A DNA stretch of 64,000 nucleotides from an uncultured Clostridia bacterium (GTDB lineage Bacteria > Bacillota > Clostridia > TANB77 > CAG-508). This document shows positions 35,711 to 44,230 of this stretch, in pieces; position 1 is the stretch's first letter; every line of letters starts with the position of its first letter. The notes under the pieces are model-generated. The model did no database searches and was not told where the DNA came from. It saw nothing but the letters and a program-made list of their open reading frames with translations. Where the stretch lies: the NCBI GenBank assembly GCA_934130435.1, contig CAKOYB010000005.1:33802-97801 (forward strand). The letters run 5' to 3'. The position numbers and the translations under genes are program-made.

Positions 35711-36907
35711 TTATTTAACTAGAACTATTGCAGTTCCTATTAGTTTATAATTTTCATTTCCCTCATTTACCTCTTTATTATCATTATAAATATTTATTTC
35801 TAATTCACCTTTTAAGTCAATATCTCCTAATATCACTTCGGTTTTACCTCCCATTAATACTCTTTTTATTCCTTTATTTAATATTATCTTATTATTTTCT
35901 TTATCTTTTATTTCTATTGTAAGGTTCATTAATGCTTCTTCGCCATATTCTGTTTTTTTATTTCCTTTCCATACATATCCTGAAAGCCAAGTTCCTTCTG
36001 CGTTTATTTGCATGATATTTAAATTATTTATTTTTTTAATGCTCTCTATATTTATTTTAGGTGTTTCATATTTATCAGTTAGTTCTTGTTGTAAATTTAA
36101 AATTTCTTTTGTAAATATAAATTGGTTATTTACTAATTTATATTCATAGTAATTATAATTGGTTTGACTATTTTTATTAATGTCAAACTTAAAATTCCAT
36201 TCTCCTTCTATTTCATTTCCAAAACGTTCAACTTCTATATCTTTATCTACACCAAAAGTAGAACTATATACCTTTTCTTCATCTGCTATTAAAGAAATAT
36301 TAACTTCTAAATTAACACTTTCTGCTATTTCATTATCTTCTAATTTATATATTTCATAAACTTTATATTCATTCTCATTTATCTTTTCTGACAATGTACT
36401 GTTTTCTCTTTCTATATCTATATTTTTATATTCAACATCATATTTTTTATTATTTATATTTAAATATTTGTTTCCAAATAGATATATTTTTCCTTTTAAT
36501 GGTACATTTGTGTTTATTTTATAGCATACCATTACTATTTCTTCATTAATCATAGCACTTTCTACTTCTATATTAGTTTCGTTAGAAATTGCATTAATTT
36601 TAATCTCTTGACTCTTTTCTTCATATTCTTTTTGCATTCCTATTTTATTTAATATCCATGAATAAATATTGTCTTCACCCTTTGCATATGCAATTCCGTT
36701 TCCTGCTAAGAAAACTACTATTACAAATGATGCAGCTAAACTTAATACTTTGTTTAATTTAAATTTACTTTGTTTTTCCATATTTCTTCCTTTCTCATTT
36801 TCATCTATTTGCTTATATGCTTTTTGTATTTTATCATCTATTGATACTGGTACATTATTGAGTGTTTTTATTTGCTCCAACTTTTTTTCAAATTTTTGAT
36901 TATCCAT
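35711..36907 (-). CDS. DUF4179-like anti-sigma factor
   Basis: 398 residues. The cytoplasmic N-terminus (about 1-50) is charged. One span lies at about 53-73 (VLSLAASFVIVVFLAG), followed by an extracellular beta-rich region. The YAKGEDNIYSWILNKIGMQKEYEE segment after the span is typical of DUF4179-type anti-sigma proteins. The gene overlaps the ECF sigma gene by eight bases, the usual sigma/anti-sigma arrangement. It presumably holds the sigma factor at the membrane until an envelope signal arrives. Confidence 0.8.
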   Translation of the reverse strand: MDNQKFEKKLEQIKTLNNVPVSIDDKIQKAYKQIDENEKGRNMEKQSKFKLNKVLSLAASFVIVVFLAGNGIAYAKGEDNIYSWILNKIGMQKEYEEKSQEIKINAISNETNIEVESAMINEEIVMVCYKINTNVPLKGKIYLFGNKYLNINNKKYDVEYKNIDIERENSTLSEKINENEYKVYEIYKLEDNEIAESVNLEVNISLIADEEKVYSSTFGVDKDIEVERFGNEIEGEWNFKFDINKNSQTNYNYYEYKLVNNQFIFTKEILNLQQELTDKYETPKINIESIKKINNLNIMQINAEGTWLSGYVWKGNKKTEYGEEALMNLTIEIKDKENNKIILNKGIKRVLMGGKTEVILGDIDLKGELEINIYNDNKEVNEGNENYKLIGTAIVLVK

Positions 36908-37421
36908 TTATTTCACTCTCCTCTCTATAAGTCAATTCTTGATATAGTTTGTTTTTTGCATTGCTTAGTCTTGATTTGACAGTTCCTTCTGGTATATTTA
37001 ATATTTCCGCAATTTCATTAATTTTCAAGTCATTATAGTAGAATAGCATTATTACATTATAATACTCTGGACTTAATTTCTTTAAAGCATTTTGCAAATC
37101 AATATTTTCTTCTTTATTTATACTATTTGTTATTGGCTCTTGATGGTATTCTTCTATTGAAATGACTTTTCCTCTAGAAATTAATATTTTTTTACTTTCA
37201 TTAATTAAAATTCTCGTAATCCAAGTTTTAAAAAATTTAGATTCTTTTAATTTTTTAATGTTTTTATATGCCTTTATAACTGTTTCTCCTATTGCATCAC
37301 CAGCATCTTCTTCATTGCTTAATATAGAAATTGCTATATTAAATAAGTACTTTTTATTTTTCTCAATTAGTCTTTTATATGCTGATTTATCTCCTATTTT
37401 TGCTAGTTCTTCATCTACCAC
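36900..37421 (-). CDS. ECF-type RNA polymerase sigma factor
   Basis: About 173 residues. Sigma region 2 includes YLFNIAISILSNEEDAGDAIGETVIKAYKN with the W-like FKTWITRILINE end; region 4 includes LSPEYYNVIMLFYYNDLKINEIAEIL and PEGTVKSRLSNAKNKL. I place the start at GTG 37421 because AAAGGAGG lies seven bases before it; the upstream ATG at 37460 has no ribosome site. It is coupled to the DUF4179-like anti-sigma gene, so the pair is a membrane-responsive transcription switch. Confidence 0.88.
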   Translation of the reverse strand: MVDEELAKIGDKSAYKRLIEKNKKYLFNIAISILSNEEDAGDAIGETVIKAYKNIKKLKESKFFKTWITRILINESKKILISRGKVISIEEYHQEPITNSINKEENIDLQNALKKLSPEYYNVIMLFYYNDLKINEIAEILNIPEGTVKSRLSNAKNKLYQELTYREESEING

Positions 37422-37658
37422 TTTTTTACCTCCTTTTTTTCTTTTATTAATTAGATACATTATAATGCCAAAAAGTTCACTTCTTTTTTAGATTTTATCA
37501 AAACTTATAAAACAAAAAAGAACATCATATATAAATTATTGTATTATTTCAATAACTTATTTACTGTCCTCCTTTGAATTTTTAAAATATCTATTAGATT
37601 TAAAATTACTTTCGTTAAATCTATTGTTATCAATGTTCTAATAAAGATTTCCTGTCTT

Positions 37659-38858
37659 TTAATTTCCTTTTAGTTTGAACTTTGAAGTTGCTATTAAATT
37701 ATAAGAAATATCATGATTGTCATCTTCAGGTATTTGTTTTTCATAGTATTTAAATACACTAATAACATATTCTTCATTTTCATACATTTTTGATGTAAAA
37801 AAAGTACTAATATCTCCTATATGAGTTTTATTTAGAATAATTTTTTCATTACTATCCTTTATTTCAAAGGCATAATATGGTCTCATTATAGATTCATCTA
37901 CCATATTTCCTTCTTCAATATTTGAATTAACTTTAATGGTACATCCTAATTTTGAAATGCAAATCTCTTCTAGGCTTATTTTTCCTTTTTCTCCCTCTGT
38001 TATTTTAACCATTGGTTCATTCTCTTTTTGTTTTGTTTTTCCGTCCTCTCCGTATGTCCATCCATACTCTTCTTCAACATTAAAGCTAAGATCTGCTAAA
38101 TTTTTATATTCCTTTGTTTCTGTTGTTCTGTAAAGATTTTTATTGATATTAATTTTCCAATTTCCATTTAGTACTGGTTCTTGAACTTGTCCAAATTTCA
38201 AATAAGCCCCTGATACATTTATATTACATTTATATTGTTGATTAATATTTTGACCTGATATATCAATTATTTTATAAACTATTATTTGTTCTAATGTGCA
38301 ATTGGCAATAGTATATATTTCTTTTATTTGATTATTGTTTTCAATTTGATTTCCATAAGATATGCTTTTTTGTTTATCTTCTATTTCTATTTTATAGTTT
38401 ATATCAAAACAATTATTTACAGTTTCTTTCTGGAATTGCTCTATATTAGTTTGCTCATTTTCAAAATACCCTTTTTTCTTAATATTACTATATAAATTAT
38501 TTATCAAATCTTTTTGTTGAATGTTCAATCCAAAAACTAAGTAGTTTTCATCACAGGCAATATCTAATAGCATAACTTTTACTCCATTATTTTCAACTGC
38601 TTGATTTACATTAGTTTTTATCTCATCATATTCTTTTTGTATTCCTATTTTTTCTAGTACAGATGAATATGTATTTAAACTTACTTTTTCTGGTTCTGCT
38701 TCTACATTATTGTCTTTAGCTTTTGTTTTTTCTAGTACCCATGAGAATATATTAGTCTTCCCTTTAGAATATGCTACTCCATTGCCTATTAAGAATACTA
38801 CTAATACAATTAGAACAGTTATACAGATTATTTTTTTAGTTTTTTTATTTTCTTTCAT
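37659..38858 (-). CDS. Membrane-anchored paralogue of the DUF4179-like protein, lacking the anti-sigma head
   Basis: 399 residues. It begins with only about ten cytoplasmic residues, then one span (IICITVLIVLVVFLIGNGVA) and YSKGKTNIFSWVLEKTKAK, closely like the post-span segment of the anti-sigma protein. IGIQKEYDEIK also recurs. The missing N-terminal domain means it probably cannot bind the sigma factor. It may share a ligand or act as a decoy or sensor partner. It has its own AAAGGAATGG ribosome site and lies upstream of the sigma gene on the same strand. Confidence 0.7.
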   Translation of the reverse strand: MKENKKTKKIICITVLIVLVVFLIGNGVAYSKGKTNIFSWVLEKTKAKDNNVEAEPEKVSLNTYSSVLEKIGIQKEYDEIKTNVNQAVENNGVKVMLLDIACDENYLVFGLNIQQKDLINNLYSNIKKKGYFENEQTNIEQFQKETVNNCFDINYKIEIEDKQKSISYGNQIENNNQIKEIYTIANCTLEQIIVYKIIDISGQNINQQYKCNINVSGAYLKFGQVQEPVLNGNWKININKNLYRTTETKEYKNLADLSFNVEEEYGWTYGEDGKTKQKENEPMVKITEGEKGKISLEEICISKLGCTIKVNSNIEEGNMVDESIMRPYYAFEIKDSNEKIILNKTHIGDISTFFTSKMYENEEYVISVFKYYEKQIPEDDNHDISYNLIATSKFKLKGN

Positions 38859-38948
38859 AAATTATCCATTCCTTTCATTTTTATTTATTAGTTTAGATAT
38901 TTAATATCTAAAAATAGTTTATTTTTATTAAGATTTAAAACACTAAAA

Positions 38949-38979
38949 AGAAATTTATGAAAATTTCATAAATTTCTTC
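38949..38979 (-). terminator. Terminator after the L,D-transpeptidase gene
   Basis: The palindrome AAGAAATTTATGAAA with its complement is followed by TTTTTAGTGTTTT on the minus strand, directly after the stop codon region. Confidence 0.75.
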
Positions 38980-38983
38980 TTGG

Positions 38984-39937
38984 TTATTTCTTTATATATA
39001 CTGGAGTTCCAATACTTATCATATTATATAATTGTCTAACTTTTGCGTATGGCATATTTACACAACCATGGCTTCCATTATACTGATATATTTTTCCTCC
39101 AAATTTGCTTCTCCATGATGCATCATGAAATCCAAATGCACTTCCTTTGAAAGCTATCCAATAGTTTACAAAACTCGCATAATCTTTTCCTTTTAGTATA
39201 ATGTTAGTTGCTTTATTAAGAACTTTAAAATTACCTATTGGTGTTTTTCCATTTATACCAGTTACTACATTTGATGATAGTACAAGTTTATCATACTCAT
39301 AATAGCTTAAAGTCTGATTAGATATAGAAACAACTACATAAGGATTTTTCTTTTTCTTTACATGAATAACAATGGTATCTGTTGTCTCATTTCCACTTGA
39401 ATCACTAACCAAATAATTAATCTCATATGTTCCATTTTTGTTTAAGTCCAAATTTGATTCAACTTTTACATTTTTAGTTATGTCTCCATCATGGTTGTCT
39501 ATTGCTGTATAATCAGGATATGAAAATTCTTCACCAACATCAAGTGTTCGTTCTTTTTCAGATTCAATTGTTAACTGAGGTTTAGTAGTATCAACAACTT
39601 TTATTTTTCTAAATAGTGTTTCGTTAATCCCTAAATACCTAATTCTTAAGTTATACTCTATCTCATAATTTCCTAATTTATTTTTATCTATATTTGAAAA
39701 AATACTTACCTTATTTTTAACATCTTTTTCATTAGCTGTTGCAATAAATCCTTCTTCTACATAGTCATTTCCAGCTTCTATCGTAACATTCTCATTTCCT
39801 ATTAGTGAAAAATTAATATTAGTTTTATTTGCAAAAACAGTATATGCTAATGTAATAATGTAAATTATTACCAAACTTATAATAATCCTTAATAAAATAG
39901 AAAGTGGTATACTTACTTGTTTCTTTTGTTCATTCAT
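38984..39937 (-). CDS. L,D-transpeptidase (YkuD) with two Ig-like domains
   Basis: About 317 residues. An N-terminal span (about 10-35) is followed by two DUF5011/Ig-like repeats (IEAGNDYVEEGFIATAN and LDVGEEFSYPDYTAIDNHDG). The C-terminal YkuD domain has the catalytic HDASWR and GSHGCVNMP (Cys nucleophile). It forms 3-3 cross-links or attaches proteins to peptidoglycan. AGGG is placed for ATG 39937; the ATG at 39949 overlaps that site. It is a class also found in spore-cortex or vegetative wall modification. Confidence 0.9.
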   Translation of the reverse strand: MNEQKKQVSIPLSILLRIIISLVIIYIITLAYTVFANKTNINFSLIGNENVTIEAGNDYVEEGFIATANEKDVKNKVSIFSNIDKNKLGNYEIEYNLRIRYLGINETLFRKIKVVDTTKPQLTIESEKERTLDVGEEFSYPDYTAIDNHDGDITKNVKVESNLDLNKNGTYEINYLVSDSSGNETTDTIVIHVKKKKNPYVVVSISNQTLSYYEYDKLVLSSNVVTGINGKTPIGNFKVLNKATNIILKGKDYASFVNYWIAFKGSAFGFHDASWRSKFGGKIYQYNGSHGCVNMPYAKVRQLYNMISIGTPVYIKK

Positions 39938-40049
39938 TTTTTCCCTCATTAATTCTTATCTATATTTTTCTTCTATTTTATCATAAGAAAAACAAAAATC
40001 TACATTTTTTGTTAAATTTATTTATTTTTTTAACTTACAGTTAAAAAAT

Positions 40050-40748
40050 TTACTCTATCAGTTCTAAAGCCTCATTTGAAGTTACTCCTTCAATATTGTA
40101 ATAAGAACTTGGAATTTCACCTACAATAATATTTTCTGCAATGATTAGTTCACTTGAAACCTTTTCTTCAATTGTATTAAAAGGTGTTAATACACTAATT
40201 TCACACTCCATTTCTAAATATAATCTATGCAAAGTCTGATTTATTCCAGAATTAACAAATTCACTTTTTATACTTGTTTTTATATTTCCAAGTGTAGATA
40301 TCTTTATTGGAACTTTAGGTCCCATTGCAGAAAAAATATTTATTCCAGTAAAACTTCCTAATCTGATTGAAATTTTATCATCTTCTACTTTGTTAATTTC
40401 ATTTTGTATTTGCTCTGTTACATCACCTATAAAATTGTTAACATTTTGCAGATTTGATTGTATCATTTTTATGTTATTATTTTTGTCTCTATGTATTGTT
40501 ATGAAATCTGAATATGCATATTTATTCATAACTCTTGTTGTAACTTGATTTGTAATTAATGTTGCTGTTGATATTGCTTTTTCTTTGCATAACTTATTAA
40601 ATAATGGTTCAATTGTTTTTATAATAACAGTAATAATAATTACTGTTATTATAAAAACTAATATGAATTTCTTCTTTTTTGAAATCTTTTTTGAATTTTT
40701 TTTAAATTTTACAATTTTTATTCTTGGTCTCGAATAAATATAATCCAT
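40050..40748 (-). CDS. yunB: Sporulation protein YunB
   Basis: 232 residues. A basic head is followed by one span (FILVFIITVIIITVIIKTI). The conserved extracytoplasmic region shows TNQVTTRVMNKY, IKMIQSNLQNVNNF, FTGINIFSAMGPKVPI and SEFVNSGINQTLHRLYLEM. YunB is expressed in the mother cell during sporulation in Bacillus; its biochemical role is unknown. It begins eight bases after the SPOCS-LysM gene. Confidence 0.88.
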   Translation of the reverse strand: MDYIYSRPRIKIVKFKKNSKKISKKKKFILVFIITVIIITVIIKTIEPLFNKLCKEKAISTATLITNQVTTRVMNKYAYSDFITIHRDKNNNIKMIQSNLQNVNNFIGDVTEQIQNEINKVEDDKISIRLGSFTGINIFSAMGPKVPIKISTLGNIKTSIKSEFVNSGINQTLHRLYLEMECEISVLTPFNTIEEKVSSELIIAENIIVGEIPSSYYNIEGVTSNEALELIE

Positions 40749-40756
40749 AATTTCAC

Positions 40757-42304
40757 CTAAGTTGTATATTCTAATTTACTTCTTGAATACCTAGGTATTA
40801 GTAATCTCTGCCCTATTTGTAATCTATTTACATCTTCAATTTTATTCAAATTTGCAATTTCATCAATTGTAGTTCTGTACTTTTTAGCAATATTCCACAG
40901 AGTATCTCCTTTTTTTACTATATAAATAACTAAACTGCTATCTTCACTATGTCTGTTTTCCAACAAATTAATGTTGTCAATTAAATTTACTGTAGAAGAA
41001 TTACATATGTCAATTTTGAATTGCAGTTTAAGACTACACTCTATTGTTCCGCTTTGTGTTATATTAAAATCTTCTTTTTCGCAATATACACTTGTATTTA
41101 CATTTTTATCAGTATTTAAACCTTCTATCTCTTTTTCAAGATTAAACGGAATTATAAATTTTCTAGAATTAGTTACTGAATTTTGAGCAAATATAAAATT
41201 AATTTCTGCTTCTCCTTCATACATAATTCTTCCATTTACAACTCTCTGGCTCTTTATAACAGGATTAACCTCCATATTATAACATTCATTACCTTCTAAT
41301 TCTGTGGCAGATATATTTTCTCTAACTTCAAGGCTACAATTCTCATACTTTTTAGCTGTCATTGCCTCTATGGATTTCATATTAAATTCTATTTCTTCAC
41401 ATGGTGAATAAATATCTTGTATTAATTCTATCTGTTTAGAAGCATATGCCGTACAAGAAGTTTCTAATTCTATTTCTACATATATAGAGTGTTCTTCTTC
41501 TGTATTTGGTTTTATTATCATATTTCTTATTTCATAATTTGTATTTATTATATTGTTTTCTGATACGTCATTCATATCTACAAACCCCATAACTGGTATG
41601 TTTGAATTTATCATTTTTACATTTCCATTGTCAGTTAAATACAATATTTTAACATTTACATCTGCTTTTAATAAAACTTTATTGTAACTTACTTTTTCTT
41701 CTCTATTTATTACATTAGCCTTTGCAGATAAAATCTCGCAAACATTTTCTTCCCCTTCAATATTTAATGTATCTTTAGCATATGCTCTTGAACTTCCGCT
41801 TCCAATTAATGTATTAATTTGCGTTTTCTTTTCTAGTTTCTGTAGGTCTTGTATATTATCAACTGCTTTTAGAATTTCTACACTTTCATTTGAATAAACA
41901 AGAATATCAGTTTCCAAAGTAAGTTTAATATTTATTTTTCTACCGTTTAATACTTTTGATTCTGAATTTATTATGTTGGTACTAAGTTCAAGCATCATGT
42001 TATTTTGTACCCCATCAATATTTATCATTTGGCTAAAATCAATTGAAGTATTAATTCCTCTTGTTGAATCAGTATCAGAATCGGCTAAGTACATAATATA
42101 CGTATTTGCACTTCCCTCAATTCTTACTTTGTTTTCTAAAACTTCTTTTTTATATGTGCAAATATTTCCAGTAACATTTATTATGTTTAAAACATCTGGT
42201 TTTACATCTGGAACTATCATGTCCCCCTCTATTGTAAAAGTTTCTCTTTTATGTGCCACTAATTTATTTATAATTAAGTTTTCTTTACTTGTATTTACCT
42301 CCAT
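40757..42304 (-). CDS. SPOCS (DUF3794) and LysM domain protein, spore-associated
   Basis: 515 residues. The first DUF3794/SPOCS block (about 10-150) starts with HKRETFTIEGDMIVPDVKPDVL, and at least two more related blocks follow. The C-terminus is one LysM domain (IVKKGDTLWNIAKKYRTTI, about 455-500) that should bind peptidoglycan or cortex. Such proteins are found in clostridial spore coats (SafA/CotQ-like architecture is only partly similar). GGAGG precedes the ATG. It is followed by yunB. Confidence 0.87.
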   Translation of the reverse strand: MEVNTSKENLIINKLVAHKRETFTIEGDMIVPDVKPDVLNIINVTGNICTYKKEVLENKVRIEGSANTYIMYLADSDTDSTRGINTSIDFSQMINIDGVQNNMMLELSTNIINSESKVLNGRKINIKLTLETDILVYSNESVEILKAVDNIQDLQKLEKKTQINTLIGSGSSRAYAKDTLNIEGEENVCEILSAKANVINREEKVSYNKVLLKADVNVKILYLTDNGNVKMINSNIPVMGFVDMNDVSENNIINTNYEIRNMIIKPNTEEEHSIYVEIELETSCTAYASKQIELIQDIYSPCEEIEFNMKSIEAMTAKKYENCSLEVRENISATELEGNECYNMEVNPVIKSQRVVNGRIMYEGEAEINFIFAQNSVTNSRKFIIPFNLEKEIEGLNTDKNVNTSVYCEKEDFNITQSGTIECSLKLQFKIDICNSSTVNLIDNINLLENRHSEDSSLVIYIVKKGDTLWNIAKKYRTTIDEIANLNKIEDVNRLQIGQRLLIPRYSRSKLEYTT

Positions 42305-42362
42305 TTTCTACCTCCTTATTCATTCTATAAATACATACTTAATTATATTAAGGACATAAAAA

Positions 42363-42386
42363 AAAATTCCTATTTCTAGGAATTTT
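42363..42386 (-). terminator. Terminator of veg
   Basis: A perfect stem AAAATTCCTA / TAGGAATTTT with a four-base loop is followed by nine Ts on the minus strand. It overlaps the veg stop codon. Confidence 0.9.
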
Positions 42387-42678
42387 ATATACTTCTTTTT
42401 AATTTATCTTGTTCAAGTTCGGATATTAATGGACTATATCCATCTCCATTAAACACTTGAACCTCTACTGTTTTTGTTAGAACATCTTTGTAACTATATG
42501 TTACTTGTCTTTCATTATCGTCATACTTAACTACAAAAATGTTTGGGTAGGTTTTTTCTATTGTAGCTTCCTTTTCAAAAAATTTGCTTCTTCCTAATGT
42601 ACCTTTTACTAAAATCTTTTGTCCTATTTTTTCTGTAATATCTGTTTTCAAGTTTGTAATATCATTTTGTAATATCAT
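42385..42678 (-). CDS. veg: Veg protein (biofilm stimulator, DUF1021)
   Basis: 97 residues. The segment IGQKILVKGTLGRSKFFEKEATIEKTYPNIFVVK and the end GDGYSPLI are characteristic of Veg. In Bacillus Veg is abundant and promotes matrix gene expression, and it also affects spore outgrowth. It lies after yabG, the same order as in Bacillus and Clostridia. GTAGGTGG precedes the ATG, with TTGACT and TATAAT-like boxes further upstream at an imperfect spacing. Confidence 0.9.
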   Translation of the reverse strand: MILQNDITNLKTDITEKIGQKILVKGTLGRSKFFEKEATIEKTYPNIFVVKYDDNERQVTYSYKDVLTKTVEVQVFNGDGYSPLISELEQDKLKRSI

Positions 42679-42840
42679 TTGACCACCTACTTCTAAAATC
42701 TGGTATTATATTATCATTTTCTACATAAAAAGTCAAAATAATGTTTATTTTATAATTCTTTGAAACGCCTGGTATTTCTTGCTTTAATAATTAATTTTAT
42801 GATAATATTAAATTTATATTACAAAAATATTACAAAAATA

Positions 42841-43665
42841 TTACGCTTTGTTTTTTCCTCTTACTCCACTTCCACTAATTCCTTTTCTTCCGTCTCTTAA
42901 CTCTGCTTCTACATCTTCTATTGTTAGGAACTTCCTTTCGTTTGTAGTGGCTATATTTTCTGCAATTATTAATGGATCCATAAAATCTATCAAGATTCTT
43001 GCTGGAGACGAAGCAAAATTTGCTCCTGCTGCCATAATTGCTTCAAAAAAACTTTGACAAGCTCCTGCAAATATAGCAAGGTTATTTCCTGAACTTTCAA
43101 TTTTTCGTGCCTCAATAACAGTTCTTATAAAATATTTTGAATTTCTATAATTTGATAAGTCTGTATAATTCTTTCCATTTTTTATCATACCATCATGTCC
43201 TGTTATTATTAGAATGTCTGGTTGTATTTTTTTTAACAACTGTCCTACTATTAATGGTTGCTTGCTCTCACTTATATTTTTTACAATAGCATTTAGGCCT
43301 TTCTTTTTGTAATATCTATTTGATTTTTCGGAATATCTTTTATCTCCATCTAAATGGAGAATCTTTCCTGAATTTATTACATTCTTATTTTTACTTATAT
43401 TTTTAAATAAATAAGAGATTTTACTCTTATTTGAATCTTCAATACTCTGTTTTATTTTATTATTTAAATTTCTTAAATTTTCATTAACTTCCTTTGTTTC
43501 AATTCTAATTAAATCATCCAGATAAGCATCTGCCATAATCCTTACAGTTATTCCTTTTAAAAGTGCAATATCTCTTTCACTATGAATAATTCTTTCTACA
43601 ATAAATATTATATCTGCTCCATATGATTTTCTTGCTACAATTTCACCTTGTTTAATTTTATCCAT
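42841..43665 (-). CDS. yabG: Spore coat protease YabG
   Basis: 274 residues. YabG is a Cys protease that cleaves coat proteins and, in C. difficile, the germination protein CspBA. Family segments are QGEIVARKSYGADIIF, ILHLDGDKRY, ILIITGHDGMIK (putative catalytic His), FAGACQSFFEAIMAAGANFASSPAR (Cys) and the C-terminal GRKGISGSGVRGKNK. It shows this organism is a spore former. It begins downstream of a small membrane-protein gene on the same strand. Confidence 0.93.
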   Translation of the reverse strand: MDKIKQGEIVARKSYGADIIFIVERIIHSERDIALLKGITVRIMADAYLDDLIRIETKEVNENLRNLNNKIKQSIEDSNKSKISYLFKNISKNKNVINSGKILHLDGDKRYSEKSNRYYKKKGLNAIVKNISESKQPLIVGQLLKKIQPDILIITGHDGMIKNGKNYTDLSNYRNSKYFIRTVIEARKIESSGNNLAIFAGACQSFFEAIMAAGANFASSPARILIDFMDPLIIAENIATTNERKFLTIEDVEAELRDGRKGISGSGVRGKNKA

Positions 43666-43740
43666 AGTATATCACCTCAAAATCTTTTGTTCTTATATAT
43701 ACTATGAATATGTAATTAATACTGTGCTAGTAATGTTGTA

Positions 43741-44088
43741 CTATTGCTTTAAGTTTTCTAACAGTTCCATACAATCTTTTAGATTTAATATTTTTATCTC
43801 GCTATATTCTTCTTCTAAGTTTTCTACTATTTTTTTTGTTTTGTCTTTTGAATTTAAATCAATAAAAAAAATATTTTTAATGTTTTCCTCTCTACCATAT
43901 ATAATTTTAAATAATATTGTTCTAAAAAAACATTCTATTCTATTTTCTTGATTTTTAGCTGCTATTATAAAGTATAATCCATCTGAGTTAAGCTTTGTAT
44001 ATGTAGTTAAATATATTATGTTCTTAACAATTTCAAAAAGTCCATATAATGCTAGTGTCCATATTAATATTGATATAAGAAAATTCAT
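43741..44088 (-). CDS. Small conserved membrane protein upstream of yabG
   Basis: 115 residues. One N-terminal span (about 3-27, LISILIWTLALYGLFEIV) is followed by a soluble domain with FYFIIAAKNQE-like LYFIIAAKNQENRIE and an ILNLKDCMELL end. The soluble part has alternating strands and helices, loosely like a small glycosyltransferase-A half, but there is no catalytic motif. I do not know the function. AGAGGTAAAT precedes the ATG. It lies divergent from pflB. Confidence 0.65.
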   Translation of the reverse strand: MNFLISILIWTLALYGLFEIVKNIIYLTTYTKLNSDGLYFIIAAKNQENRIECFFRTILFKIIYGREENIKNIFFIDLNSKDKTKKIVENLEEEYSEIKILNLKDCMELLENLKQ

Positions 44089-44230
44089 ATTTACCTCTTC
44101 CTTTTAAATCCTTTGTTTTTTATTATTTTATTCTTTTTTTGTTTTTTTTGTGATTTTCCTTTACTTATCTGGACATGCTATATTATAATTGTTAAAATAT
44201 ATTATTAAAAGAAAGGATTGGTATTAAAAA

